NCBI RefSeq assembly: GCF_015712165.1 | Contig: NZ_JADPZX010000001.1 | Span: 6,212,001-6,276,000, forward strand | Source of the DNA: Streptomyces spinoverrucosus | Lineage (GTDB): Bacteria > Actinomycetota > Actinomycetes > Streptomycetales > Streptomycetaceae | Direction of reading: 5' to 3' | DNA length: 64,000 bases | Shown here: in pieces, positions 54,286 to 62,690 of the stretch | How positions within the stretch are numbered: position 1 is the stretch's first letter | Layout: every line of letters begins with the position of its first letter | Notes under the pieces: model-generated | Databases searched by the model: none | The model's input: only the letters and a program-made list of their open reading frames with translations | What the model was told of the DNA's origin: nothing | Made by a program: the position numbers and the translations under genes

Positions 54286-54864
54286 ATGACTGCCATGGCC
54301 CACGAGCCGCTCACGCAGGAACAGGTCCTGCTGGAGGGCTTTCTCGCCCTGGACACCCCGGAGGGTTTCCGGGCCGAGCTGTTCGAGGCGGAGATCGTCG
54401 TGACGCCGCCGCCGGACGGGGATCACGAGAAGTACATCAGCCGGATCGTGAGGCAAGTGATCAAGCCATCCAAGACGGACATGGACTTCTCCGGGAACAA
54501 GGGGCTGAGGCTGAAGAGTGCGGGGGCCTGGCCGATGGACCACGTGATCCCGGATGTCACGTTCGCACCCGTCGAGGTCGACTTGTTCGGGGGCGCCCAC
54601 TCCTGGATGCCCTGCGACGGCGTCGCCATGGTGTTGGAGGTGACATCGACCAAGCCTCAGGCCGACCGCGAGGCCAAACGCCGTTGCTACGCCCGTGGAG
54701 GCATCCCCCTCTACCTGCTGGCCGACCGGGACGCCTCCCAGGTGACCCTCTTCAGCGAGCCGGAGAAGGGCGACTACCGACAGCACTGCACCCGCCCCTT
54801 CGGCAAACCGATCGCTCTCCCGGAACCCTTCGCCTTCGACCTGGAGACCGCGGACTTCCTCTGA
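54286..54864 (+). CDS. Uma2-family (DUF820) PD-(D/E)XK protein
   Basis: A 192-residue protein after AAGGAGG. The restriction-endonuclease-like core shows VIPDVTFAPVEVD (Asp), AMVLEVTSTKPQADREAKRRCYARGG (Glu and the basic partner Lys) and IPLYLLADRD. Uma2 proteins are abundant in Streptomyces and cyanobacteria; their biological role is unclear. It ends 27 bp before the 5' end of rnpB. Confidence 0.9.
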   Translation: MTAMAHEPLTQEQVLLEGFLALDTPEGFRAELFEAEIVVTPPPDGDHEKYISRIVRQVIKPSKTDMDFSGNKGLRLKSAGAWPMDHVIPDVTFAPVEVDLFGGAHSWMPCDGVAMVLEVTSTKPQADREAKRRCYARGGIPLYLLADRDASQVTLFSEPEKGDYRQHCTRPFGKPIALPEPFAFDLETADFL

Positions 54865-54891
54865 ACCCTCGCCCGGTACCATGGTCGACAC

Positions 54892-55302
54892 GGCAGACGA
54901 GCCGGGCGGACGGCCGCGTGGAGGTTCTTGTGGATCTCCCCGAGGAACGTCCGGGCTCCACAGGGCAGGGTGGTGGCTAACGGCCACCCGGGGTGACCCG
55001 CGGGACAGTGCCACAGAAAGCAGACCGCCGGGGATCTCGGTCCTCGGTAAGGGTGAAACGGTGGTGTAAGAGACCACCAGTGCCCAGGGTGACCTGGGCA
55101 GCTAGGTAAACCCCACCTGGAGCAAGGTCAAAAGGAGCGCCGTAAAACGCGCTCTGCGCGGACGTTCGAGGGCTGCCCGCCCGAGTCCGCGGGTAGACCG
55201 CACGAGGCCGACGGCAACGTCGGTCCTAGATGGATGGCCGTCACTCCGGGCGCCGCGAGGCCCCGGAGCACAGAACCCGGCGTATAGCCCGACTCGTCTG
55301 CC
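54892..55302 (+). ncRNA. rnpB: RNase P RNA (type A)
   Basis: The 5' segment GGCAGACGAGCCGGGC pairs with the 3' end GCCCGACTCGTCTGCC, defining helix P1 and the gene ends. Inside are the universal elements GAGGAACGTCCGGGCTCCAC then AGGGCAGGGTG, GGTGGCTAACGGCCACCC, ACAGTGCCACAGAAA, GTAAACCCCACCTGGAGCAA, AGATGGATGGCCGTCA, and ACAGAACCCGGCGTATAG. It is the catalytic subunit that processes tRNA 5' ends. It is intact but followed after 22 bp by an IS110-family element; two extra partial copies of its 3' end lie downstream. Confidence 0.97.
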
Positions 55303-55307
55303 GCTCT

Positions 55308-55324
55308 TTATTTCCGCAGGTCAG
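55308..55324 (+). other. Insertion target, left half
   Basis: TATTTCCGCAGGTCAG immediately precedes the first IS copy and resembles the IS right end TATTTACGCGTCAG. The shared GTCAG (55320-55324, 56955-56959) is the likely crossover core. Confidence 0.6.
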
Positions 55325-55616
55325 CGAACCAGCGCACCTTTGGTGCGCGCCGGGGGCGTGGTAAATCCCGTGGCGTGCGCCGAAGGTGCTTCCGTCTGCC
55401 CTGACGTGGGGTGATGCCGGTCCGGGACGCTGGAGGGGTTCGTTCCGGCCGAAGCCGATGTCTCTGTGATGCCGGTGAGCTCGCAGGTCAGCGTGGCACT
55501 GAGGGCCGTCCACGGGAACCGTGGAGTGTTGCTGTGAGCACGTGCGTCAGAATTCCTGTTTCGCCCTGGCCCTCCCGGAACGGTGTACCGGTTGCCGGCT
55601 GGGAGGGAGCAGAGCT
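55325..55616 (+). ncRNA. Candidate bridge RNA region of IS110 element, copy 1
   Basis: This noncoding part of about 290 nt upstream of the transposase is where IS110-group elements encode the bridge RNA. It contains a strong hairpin GCGCACC-TTT-GGTGCGC (55332-55348), an 11 nt direct repeat GTGATGCCGGT (55411-55421 and 55466-55476), a 12 nt copy of the left junction CGCAGGTCAGCG (55482-55493), and GCGTCAG (55544-55550) matching the IS right end. The exact transcript ends are unknown. Confidence 0.55.
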
Positions 55617-56861
55617 GTGGACGTGCTGCACGAACGCTGCGCTGGTGTGGACATCAGCAAGAAGGACGCCAAGGTGTGCGTTCGGACGCCGACTGCGAAA
55701 CGGCGGGGGTCGTTCACCACCGAGACCACGACGTGGGGTTCGACGACGAACGCGGTCCTTGCGCTGCGGGATCACCTGCTCGCCGCCGAGGTCACCCTGG
55801 TGGTGATCGAGGCAACCAGCGACTACTGGAAGCCGTTCTACTACCTGCTGTCCGAGGACTTGGCCGTGATCCTGGTCAACGCCCGGCAGGTCAAGAACCT
55901 GCCCGGCCGCAAGACCGACGTCTCCGATGCGGCCTGGCTGGCCCAGCTCGGCGCCCACGGCCTGGTCAGGCCGTCGTTCGTGCCCGACCAGCCCGTGCGT
56001 GAACTGCGGGACCTGACCCGCGCCCGCACCCAGCTCACCCGCGAGCGCGGCCAGATCGTCCAGCGCCTGGAGAAGCTGCTGGAGGACACCGGGATCAAAC
56101 TTGCCGCGGTTGCCTCCGACATCATGGGCGTCTCCGGCCGGGCCATGCTGGAGGCTCTCGTCTCGGGCGAACGCGAACCACAGACCCTCGCGGAGCTGGC
56201 CAAACGCAAGCTCCGCAACAAGATTCCCGAACTCACCGAGGCCCTGACCGGCCGCTTCCGCGACCATCATGCCTTCCTGGTCCGGCTGCACCTGGACCAC
56301 TACGACCAGCTCACGGATGCGGTCGGGCAGCTGGATGCGCGGATCGAGGAGGCGATGGCCCCCTTTCGAGGCGCCCTCGACCTGCTCGACACCATCCCCG
56401 GGATCAACCGCGCGGTCGCCGAGGTGATCGTCGCGGAGACCGGCGGCGACATGGCCCGCTTCGCCTCCGCCCGGCACCTCGCCTCCTGGGCCGGGGTCTG
56501 CCCCGGCCACCACGAGTCCGCCGGCCGCACCAAGAACACCAAGGTCCGCCCCGGCAATCCCTACCTGAAGGGAGCACTCGGGCTCGCGGCGTTCGGCGCG
56601 GTGAGAACCAAAGACACCTACCTGCAAGCCCGTTACAAGCGGCTCACCGCCCGCCGCGGCCCGCTCAGGGCCCTGGTCGCCGTCGAGCACTCGATCATCA
56701 CCGCGATCTGGCACATGCTCACCGACCACGTCACCTACCGCGAGCTCGGCGGCGCCTACTTCACCCAGCGCGACCCCGAACGCGCCACCCGCCGCGCGAT
56801 CAACGCCCTCAACCAGCTCGGCTACACCGTCACCCTCAACCCGCTGGGAACCACAGCCTGA
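55617..56861 (+). CDS. IS110-family transposase (DEDD), copy 1
   Basis: A 414-residue recombinase from a GTG after GGGAGGGAG; an upstream in-frame GTG at 55521 is less likely because it lies in the bridge RNA region. DEDD (RuvC-like) N-terminal domain: CAGVDISKKDAKVCV (Asp12), VVIEATSDYW (Glu), NLPGRKTDVSDAAWLA (Asp pair). C-terminal Transposase_20 domain: LLDTIPGINRAVAEVIVAETGG and ASWAGVCPGHHESAGRTK then PGNPYLKGALGLAA, with the candidate nucleophile Ser301. It recombines DNA guided by a bridge RNA. Confidence 0.95.
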   Translation: MDVLHERCAGVDISKKDAKVCVRTPTAKRRGSFTTETTTWGSTTNAVLALRDHLLAAEVTLVVIEATSDYWKPFYYLLSEDLAVILVNARQVKNLPGRKTDVSDAAWLAQLGAHGLVRPSFVPDQPVRELRDLTRARTQLTRERGQIVQRLEKLLEDTGIKLAAVASDIMGVSGRAMLEALVSGEREPQTLAELAKRKLRNKIPELTEALTGRFRDHHAFLVRLHLDHYDQLTDAVGQLDARIEEAMAPFRGALDLLDTIPGINRAVAEVIVAETGGDMARFASARHLASWAGVCPGHHESAGRTKNTKVRPGNPYLKGALGLAAFGAVRTKDTYLQARYKRLTARRGPLRALVAVEHSIITAIWHMLTDHVTYRELGGAYFTQRDPERATRRAINALNQLGYTVTLNPLGTTA

Positions 56862-56959
56862 CCACCCCACGACCGCCCGGCAGCCCCGGCAGCCCCTGCG
56901 GCCACCGGACGCTCAGCCCTGCCCAAACAACCCCTGACCTGGACCTATTTACGCGTCAG

Positions 56960-57010
56960 AACCCGGCGTATAGCCCGACTCGTCTGCCGCTCTTTATTTC
57001 CGCAGGTCAG
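56960..57010 (+). repeat. Duplicated rnpB 3' end (29 nt) plus insertion flank
   Basis: After the right end of copy 1 (GTCAG) the sequence resumes in rnpB at AACCCGGCGTATAG, runs to the rnpB 3' end (56988) and through the 22 bp flank to copy 2. It is an exact copy of 55274-55324. Confidence 0.95.
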
Positions 57011-57302
57011 CGAACCAGCGCACCTTTGGTGCGCGCCGGGGGCGTGGTAAATCCCGTGGCGTGCGCCGAAGGTGCTTCCGTCTGCCCTGACGTGGGGTGA
57101 TGCCGGTCCGGGACGCTGGAGGGGTTCGTTCCGGCCGAAGCCGATGTCTCTGTGATGCCGGTGAGCTCGCAGGTCAGCGTGGCACTGAGGGCCGTCCACG
57201 GGAACCGTGGAGTGTTGCTGTGAGCACGTGCGTCAGAATTCCTGTTTCGCCCTGGCCCTCCCGGAACGGTGTACCGGTTGCCGGCTGGGAGGGAGCAGAG
57301 CT
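57011..57302 (+). ncRNA. Candidate bridge RNA region, copy 2
   Basis: Same sequence as in copy 1, with the GCGCACC hairpin and the repeated CGCAGGTCAGCG and GTGATGCCGGT segments. Confidence 0.5.
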
Positions 57303-58547
57303 GTGGACGTGCTGCACGAACGCTGCGCTGGTGTGGACATCAGCAAGAAGGACGCCAAGGTGTGCGTTCGGACGCCGACTGCGAAACGGCGGGGGTCGTT
57401 CACCACCGAGACCACGACGTGGGGTTCGACGACGAACGCGGTCCTTGCGCTGCGGGATCACCTGCTCGCCGCCGAGGTCACCCTGGTGGTGATCGAGGCA
57501 ACCAGCGACTACTGGAAGCCGTTCTACTACCTGCTGTCCGAGGACTTGGCCGTGATCCTGGTCAACGCCCGGCAGGTCAAGAACCTGCCCGGCCGCAAGA
57601 CCGACGTCTCCGATGCGGCCTGGCTGGCCCAGCTCGGCGCCCACGGCCTGGTCAGGCCGTCGTTCGTGCCCGACCAGCCCGTGCGTGAACTGCGGGACCT
57701 GACCCGCGCCCGCACCCAGCTCACCCGCGAGCGCGGCCAGATCGTCCAGCGCCTGGAGAAGCTGCTGGAGGACACCGGGATCAAACTTGCCGCGGTTGCC
57801 TCCGACATCATGGGCGTCTCCGGCCGGGCCATGCTGGAGGCTCTCGTCTCGGGCGAACGCGAACCACAGACCCTCGCGGAGCTGGCCAAACGCAAGCTCC
57901 GCAACAAGATTCCCGAACTCACCGAGGCCCTGACCGGCCGCTTCCGCGACCATCATGCCTTCCTGGTCCGGCTGCACCTGGACCACTACGACCAGCTCAC
58001 GGATGCGGTCGGGCAGCTGGATGCGCGGATCGAGGAGGCGATGGCCCCCTTTCGAGGCGCCCTCGACCTGCTCGACACCATCCCCGGGATCAACCGCGCG
58101 GTCGCCGAGGTGATCGTCGCGGAGACCGGCGGCGACATGGCCCGCTTCGCCTCCGCCCGGCACCTCGCCTCCTGGGCCGGGGTCTGCCCCGGCCACCACG
58201 AGTCCGCCGGCCGCACCAAGAACACCAAGGTCCGCCCCGGCAATCCCTACCTGAAGGGAGCACTCGGGCTCGCGGCGTTCGGCGCGGTGAGAACCAAAGA
58301 CACCTACCTGCAAGCCCGTTACAAGCGGCTCACCGCCCGCCGCGGCCCGCTCAGGGCCCTGGTCGCCGTCGAGCACTCGATCATCACCGCGATCTGGCAC
58401 ATGCTCACCGACCACGTCACCTACCGCGAGCTCGGCGGCGCCTACTTCACCCAGCGCGACCCCGAACGCGCCACCCGCCGCGCGATCAACGCCCTCAACC
58501 AGCTCGGCTACACCGTCACCCTCAACCCGCTGGGAACCACAGCCTGA
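57303..58547 (+). CDS. IS110-family transposase, copy 2
   Basis: The 414-residue product is identical to that of copy 1, with all DEDD and Ser motifs intact; start and ribosome site as in copy 1. Confidence 0.95.
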   Translation: MDVLHERCAGVDISKKDAKVCVRTPTAKRRGSFTTETTTWGSTTNAVLALRDHLLAAEVTLVVIEATSDYWKPFYYLLSEDLAVILVNARQVKNLPGRKTDVSDAAWLAQLGAHGLVRPSFVPDQPVRELRDLTRARTQLTRERGQIVQRLEKLLEDTGIKLAAVASDIMGVSGRAMLEALVSGEREPQTLAELAKRKLRNKIPELTEALTGRFRDHHAFLVRLHLDHYDQLTDAVGQLDARIEEAMAPFRGALDLLDTIPGINRAVAEVIVAETGGDMARFASARHLASWAGVCPGHHESAGRTKNTKVRPGNPYLKGALGLAAFGAVRTKDTYLQARYKRLTARRGPLRALVAVEHSIITAIWHMLTDHVTYRELGGAYFTQRDPERATRRAINALNQLGYTVTLNPLGTTA

Positions 58548-58645
58548 CCACCCCACGACCGCCCGGCAGCCCCGGCAGCCCCTGCGGCCACCGGACGCTC
58601 AGCCCTGCCCAAACAACCCCTGACCTGGACCTATTTACGCGTCAG

Positions 58646-58740
58646 ATGGATGGCCGTCACTCCGGGCGCCGCGAGGCCCCGGAGCACAGAACCCGGCGTA
58701 TAGCCCGACTCGTCTGCCGCTCTTTATTTCCGCAGGTCAG
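58646..58740 (+). repeat. Duplicated rnpB 3' end (73 nt) plus insertion flank
   Basis: After copy 2 the sequence resumes in rnpB at ATGGATGGCCGTCACTCC, 44 nt further upstream than in the previous junction, and continues through the rnpB 3' end (58718) and the 22 bp flank to copy 3. It copies 55230-55324. Confidence 0.95.
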
Positions 58741-59032
58741 CGAACCAGCGCACCTTTGGTGCGCGCCGGGGGCGTGGTAAATCCCGTGGCGTGCGCCGAA
58801 GGTGCTTCCGTCTGCCCTGACGTGGGGTGATGCCGGTCCGGGACGCTGGAGGGGTTCGTTCCGGCCGAAGCCGATGTCTCTGTGATGCCGGTGAGCTCGC
58901 AGGTCAGCGTGGCACTGAGGGCCGTCCACGGGAACCGTGGAGTGTTGCTGTGAGCACGTGCGTCAGAATTCCTGTTTCGCCCTGGCCCTCCCGGAACGGT
59001 GTACCGGTTGCCGGCTGGGAGGGAGCAGAGCT
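58741..59032 (+). ncRNA. Candidate bridge RNA region, copy 3
   Basis: Appears identical to the corresponding regions of copies 1 and 2. Confidence 0.5.
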
Positions 59033-60277
59033 GTGGACGTGCTGCACGAACGCTGCGCTGGTGTGGACATCAGCAAGAAGGACGCCAAGGTGTGCGTTCG
59101 CACGCCGACTGCGAAACGGCGGGGGTCGTTCACCACCGAGACCACGACGTGGGGTTCGACGACGAACGCGGTCCTTGCGCTGCGGGATCACCTGCTCGCC
59201 GCCGAGGTCACCCTGGTGGTGATCGAGGCAACCAGCGACTACTGGAAACCGTTCTACTACCTGCTGTCCGAGGACTTGGCCGTGATCCTGGTCAACGCCC
59301 GGCAGGTCAAGAACCTGCCCGGCCGCAAGACCGACGTCTCCGATGCGGCCTGGCTGGCCCAGCTCGGCGCCCACGGCCTGGTCAGGCCGTCGTTCGTGCC
59401 CGACCAGCCCGTGCGTGAACTGCGGGACCTGACCCGCGCCCGCACCCAGCTCACCCGCGAGCGCGGCCAGATCGTCCAGCGCCTGGAGAAGCTGCTGGAG
59501 GACACCGGGATCAAACTTGCCGCGGTTGCCTCCGACATCATGGGCGTCTCCGGCCGGGCCATGCTGGAGGCTCTCGTCTCGGGCGAACGCGAACCACAGA
59601 CCCTCGCGGAGCTGGCCAAACGCAAGCTCCGCAACAAGATTCCCGAACTCACCGAGGCCCTGACCGGCCGCTCCCGCGACCATCATGCCTTCCTGGTCCG
59701 GCTGCACCTGGACCACTACGACCAGCTCACGGATGCGGTCGGGCAGCTGGATGCGCGGATCGAGGAGGCGATGGCCCCCTTTCGAGGCGCCCTCGACCTG
59801 CTCGACACCATCCCCGGGATCAACCGCGCGGTCGCCGAGGTGATCATCGCGGAGACCGGCGGCGACATGGCCCGCTTCGCCTCCGCCCGGCACCTCGCCT
59901 CCTGGGCCGGGGTCTGCCCCGGCCACCACAAGTCCGCCGGCCGCACCAAGAACACCAAGGTCCGCCCCGGCAATCCCTACCTGAAGGGAGCACTCGGGCT
60001 CGCGGCGTTCGGCGCGGTGAGAACCAAAGACACCTACCTGCAAGCCCGTTACAAGCGGCTCACCGCCCGCCGCGGCCCGCTCAGGGCCCTGGTCGCCGTC
60101 GAGCACTCGATCATCACCGCGATCTGGCACATGCTCACCGACCACGTCACCTACCGCGAGCTCGGCGGCGCCTACTTCACCCAGCGCGACCCCGAACGCG
60201 CCACCCGCCGCGCGATCAACGCCCTCAACCAGCTCGGCTACACCGTCACCCTCAACCCGCTGGGAACCACAGCCTGA
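59033..60277 (+). CDS. IS110-family transposase, copy 3 (diverged)
   Basis: A 414-residue product with three substitutions against copies 1 and 2: Phe214Ser (GRFRDHH to GRSRDHH), Val272Ile (EVIVAE to EVIIAE) and Glu300Lys (GHHESAG to GHHKSAG), the last adjacent to the candidate catalytic Ser301. Two further base changes are silent. The frame is otherwise intact. Confidence 0.95.
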   Translation: MDVLHERCAGVDISKKDAKVCVRTPTAKRRGSFTTETTTWGSTTNAVLALRDHLLAAEVTLVVIEATSDYWKPFYYLLSEDLAVILVNARQVKNLPGRKTDVSDAAWLAQLGAHGLVRPSFVPDQPVRELRDLTRARTQLTRERGQIVQRLEKLLEDTGIKLAAVASDIMGVSGRAMLEALVSGEREPQTLAELAKRKLRNKIPELTEALTGRSRDHHAFLVRLHLDHYDQLTDAVGQLDARIEEAMAPFRGALDLLDTIPGINRAVAEVIIAETGGDMARFASARHLASWAGVCPGHHKSAGRTKNTKVRPGNPYLKGALGLAAFGAVRTKDTYLQARYKRLTARRGPLRALVAVEHSIITAIWHMLTDHVTYRELGGAYFTQRDPERATRRAINALNQLGYTVTLNPLGTTA

Positions 60278-60384
60278 CCACCCCACGACCGCCCGGCAGC
60301 CCCGGCAGCCCCGGCAGCCCCTGCGGCCACCGGACGCTCAGCCCTGCCCAAACAACCCCTGACCTGGACCTATTTACGCGTCAG

Positions 60385-60617
60385 AGCCACGCGGGTGTGA
60401 AGGTGGTTGGAAGTCGGCGTGCAGCGGCACGGGAAGCCACCGGACGAGCTCGAAAGTATCGTCCGAGGTGTCCCCATCCGGAGCGGCGTGATGGGGCTGA
60501 TCGTGTTCGACCAGACGCCGTTCGTTGCCTTCCAGGGCGGCGCCGGCGCACAGTGACCGTGACGCAACACGTGCCGACGCGACTGGCTCTGCGGAGACAC
60601 CATGTTGTAATGGTCAA
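60385..60617. promoter_or_regulatory. 233 bp between the IS array and the CGNR gene
   Basis: No gene supported; a short open frame on the minus strand lacks features. The 3' part contains an inverted repeat CCATGTTGT (60600-60608) and ACAACATGG (60634-60642) that spans the start of the CGNR gene and could be an operator. Confidence 0.45.
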
Positions 60618-61142
60618 GTGCAGTTCGAGCATGACAACATGGTCGGGGTTCACTTGGCCTTGGCGCTGGTGAACCTCGATTCGAGCGGTTCATGGCTGCC
60701 CGAGACGCTGGAACAGACGCTGCGGGCGCATCAGATTCGTCGTCCGCATGTCACTGGCTCCACATCCGAGCGCATCAGAGCGTGGTCGCGGCTGATGAGG
60801 CCGGTCTTCGACGCATCCTCACAGGCCGAACGCTGCGAGAACATCAACGCTCTGCTCGCGGACGGCGCCGGAAGCGTGTACCTGACCACGCATGACAACC
60901 TGCGGCCGCATTTGCATTTTGCTCCGGATACCAAGGACCTCCAAGGCCGCGTGAAAGCCGTGACTGCCGGAGGTCTGGCCATTTTCGCCTTGGAAGCCGA
61001 AGGGGAACGACTGGGCGTATGCGCGCTGGGCTCTTGCCGGACCGCTTTTGTCGACACCAGCCGCAACGGCCGCCGTGCCTACTGTTCCTCCCGCTGCGCC
61101 AACACCGATGCGGTCCGCCGCCACCGGAGCAAGCAGCGCTAG
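60618..61142 (+). CDS. CGNR zinc-finger (ABATE-type) regulator, variant
   Basis: A 174-residue protein from a GTG giving VQFEHDNMVGVHLALALVN; an ATG seven codons later is possible. The N-terminal stress-induced ABATE-like region is followed by a C-terminal zinc finger VCALGSCRTAFVDTSRNGRR then AYCSSRCANTDAVRRHR. The usual CGNR tetrad reads CANT here, while the four Cys ligands are kept. It is a putative DNA-binding stress regulator. Confidence 0.85.
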   Translation: MQFEHDNMVGVHLALALVNLDSSGSWLPETLEQTLRAHQIRRPHVTGSTSERIRAWSRLMRPVFDASSQAERCENINALLADGAGSVYLTTHDNLRPHLHFAPDTKDLQGRVKAVTAGGLAIFALEAEGERLGVCALGSCRTAFVDTSRNGRRAYCSSRCANTDAVRRHRSKQR

Positions 61143-61237
61143 CGTTCGGTCGGCGCTATGCCTGGACGAGCGCCACGACTACCGGGACAGCGGCTGTTCC
61201 CAGGAGTGTTTTGCGTTGCCGTGATCCCGGCCATCAG

Positions 61238-62161
61238 AGGTGCGTCGCCACGGCCGTCCGCACGCTCGCCGACCTGGAGCTGGAGCCGGCCGAACTGCTC
61301 GGCCATCTCAACGAACTCGTCGGCGACCTGGGCTACGACCACTACGCCACCTGCGCGTACGCCGTCTGCGACCCGGTCGCGCGCACCTGCTCCTTCTGCC
61401 TGGCAGGTCATCCGCCGCCACTCGTGGTGCATCCCGACGGCACGGTGCACAGTCCAGAACTGGCCGTCAACCCTCCCCTCGGCGCCGCCGAACCGCCCTT
61501 CGACGTCCACGAGGTGTACCTGCCCGACGAGAGTCTGCTGGTGTTCTGCACGGACGGTCTCGTCGAGTCCGCCACCCGGGACACGGAGGAAGGCCTCGTC
61601 CAGCTGCGCCGGACCCTGGCCGAAGTAGTGGGCCGTACACCGTACTTCGACGTCGGCTCGCCGGGCGACGGGGGCGATCTCGACAGGCTGTGCGACCACA
61701 TAGTCTCAACCCTGGTACCCGATCGGGAGCAGACCACCGACGACGCCGCACTGCTGATCGCTCGCATCCGCTGCACCCCCGCCGCCTACGTCGTCTCTTA
61801 CGACCTGCCCCATGACCCCAAAGCGGCCGGACAGGCCCGAGCCCACGTCCGAGACCGGCTCGGCGTCTGGGACCTGGACGAACTGGTCATGGCCACCGAG
61901 TTGTTGGTGAGTGAGCTGGTGGGAAACGTGGTCCGGCACGCACAGGGACCCATCCGCCTGCGCCTCCTGCGCAGCCGGTCACTCATCTGCGAGGTGTACG
62001 ACCACAGCCTCACCACCCCGCGCATCCGGCGTGCTGGGTACACGGACGAGGGCGGCCGAGGCCTCCACCTGGTCGCTGCCCTCTCCCGGCGCTGGGGCAC
62101 CCGCTTCCTCGGGGACGGCAAGTGCATCTGGACCGAGCAGGACCTGCCGCCGGGATCCTGA
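61238..62161 (+). pseudogene. 5'-truncated SpoIIE phosphatase-HATPase fragment
   Basis: About 307 codons encode the second half of a SpoIIE PP2C domain (CVATAVRTLADLELEPAELL, FCTDGLVESATRD, DDAALLIARIR) and a complete RsbW-like ATPase (ELVGNVVRHAQG, DEGGRGLHLVAALSRRWG). The first phosphatase aspartates (SGDW.D and GDV.GHG) and all sensor domains are missing, and no credible start or ribosome site precedes the point where homology begins (compare the intact gene at 15.7-18.5 kb). It directly follows the CGNR gene and looks like a deletion remnant. Confidence 0.82.
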
Positions 62162-62690
62162 TCAGGTGTACTTGTGATGAACCGCAGCAGAAAACTGCTG
62201 TTCTTCCTCCATGCAACGCGGATATCACGCTGAGCGGGCGTTGACGCGGCAGGGCTGTGCAGAGGCAGTTCTTCGCCCACGGCCACCAGCGTCCTTCTTG
62301 GACACGCCCTTATGAACACGATCTTCCGCATCACCGTGCTCGGCTGCGGACTCATGGGTTCTGGCGAGGTCGATCAGTGGGATGGAGAAGGTGTTGCCGG
62401 CCAGGACGCGTAGGCATCGGTGGGCTCGGTGTGGAGTCTGTCGACGTCGCGGAAGAGGGTCAAATCTGGGCGCCTCCATCGGCAACCTGCTGTCTGCCGA
62501 ACGCGTCGGCCTCCTCGCGCGCATGCGGACGGATCCTACGCCGTGATTGTCGCATCCAGTGACCGGCAGTCACGGGACAAGAATTACTGGATTGGCCTTT
62601 CCAGTTGATGTAACCTCAACTGGAGTACCTTATCCGCTTGGGGGTTCCGGGCCGTCGCGGCCCGACGCCCACCACCAGCAGGGGACTTTG
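62162..62690. other. 529 bp without a supported gene
   Basis: It contains a small hairpin CAGCAG-AAAA-CTGCTG (62185-62200), possibly a terminator for the SpoIIE fragment, then sequence with open frames lacking family features and with lower GC skew than neighbours. The last 110 bp (GAATTACTGGATTGGCC, then TTGATGTAACCTCAACTGGA) are AT-richer and contain the inverted repeat CAGTTGATG..CTCAACTG, a plausible promoter/operator for the dioxygenase. Confidence 0.5.

Larger units (their letters stand above)
55325..56959 (+). mobile_element. IS110-family element, copy 1 (1635 bp)
   Basis: The element has a 292 nt noncoding left part, the transposase gene and an 98 nt right end finishing TATTTACGCGTCAG. 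There are no terminal inverted repeats, as usual for the IS110 family. The boundaries are set by comparing the three copies and the flanks: the left boundary GTCAG|CGAACC and the right GTCAG|A. Copies 1 and 2 are identical in sequence. Confidence 0.85.
57011..58645 (+). mobile_element. IS110-family element, copy 2 (1635 bp)
   Basis: Identical to copy 1 as far as I can see across noncoding and coding parts, shifted by 1686 bp. It is therefore the product of the most recent duplication. Confidence 0.85.
58741..60384 (+). mobile_element. IS110-family element, copy 3 (1644 bp)
   Basis: Same organisation, but with five base changes in the transposase gene and a 9 bp expansion of a CCCGGCAGC repeat in the right end (near 60300-60320). 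It is followed by the unrelated flank AGCCACGCGG, the presumed right half of the original target. Confidence 0.85.

Noticed and set aside
55521..55616. Upstream GTG at 55521 as the transposase start
   Set aside because: The first 32 residues would be Cys-rich and unlike the family; GTG 55617 has GGGAGGGAG and gives the normal DEDD N-terminus. The upstream part is better explained as bridge RNA.
15723..62161. Recombination between the two SpoIIE phosphatase copies (15.7 kb and 61.2 kb)
   Set aside because: They share domains but differ throughout in sequence, so the fragment did not arise by duplication of the intact gene.
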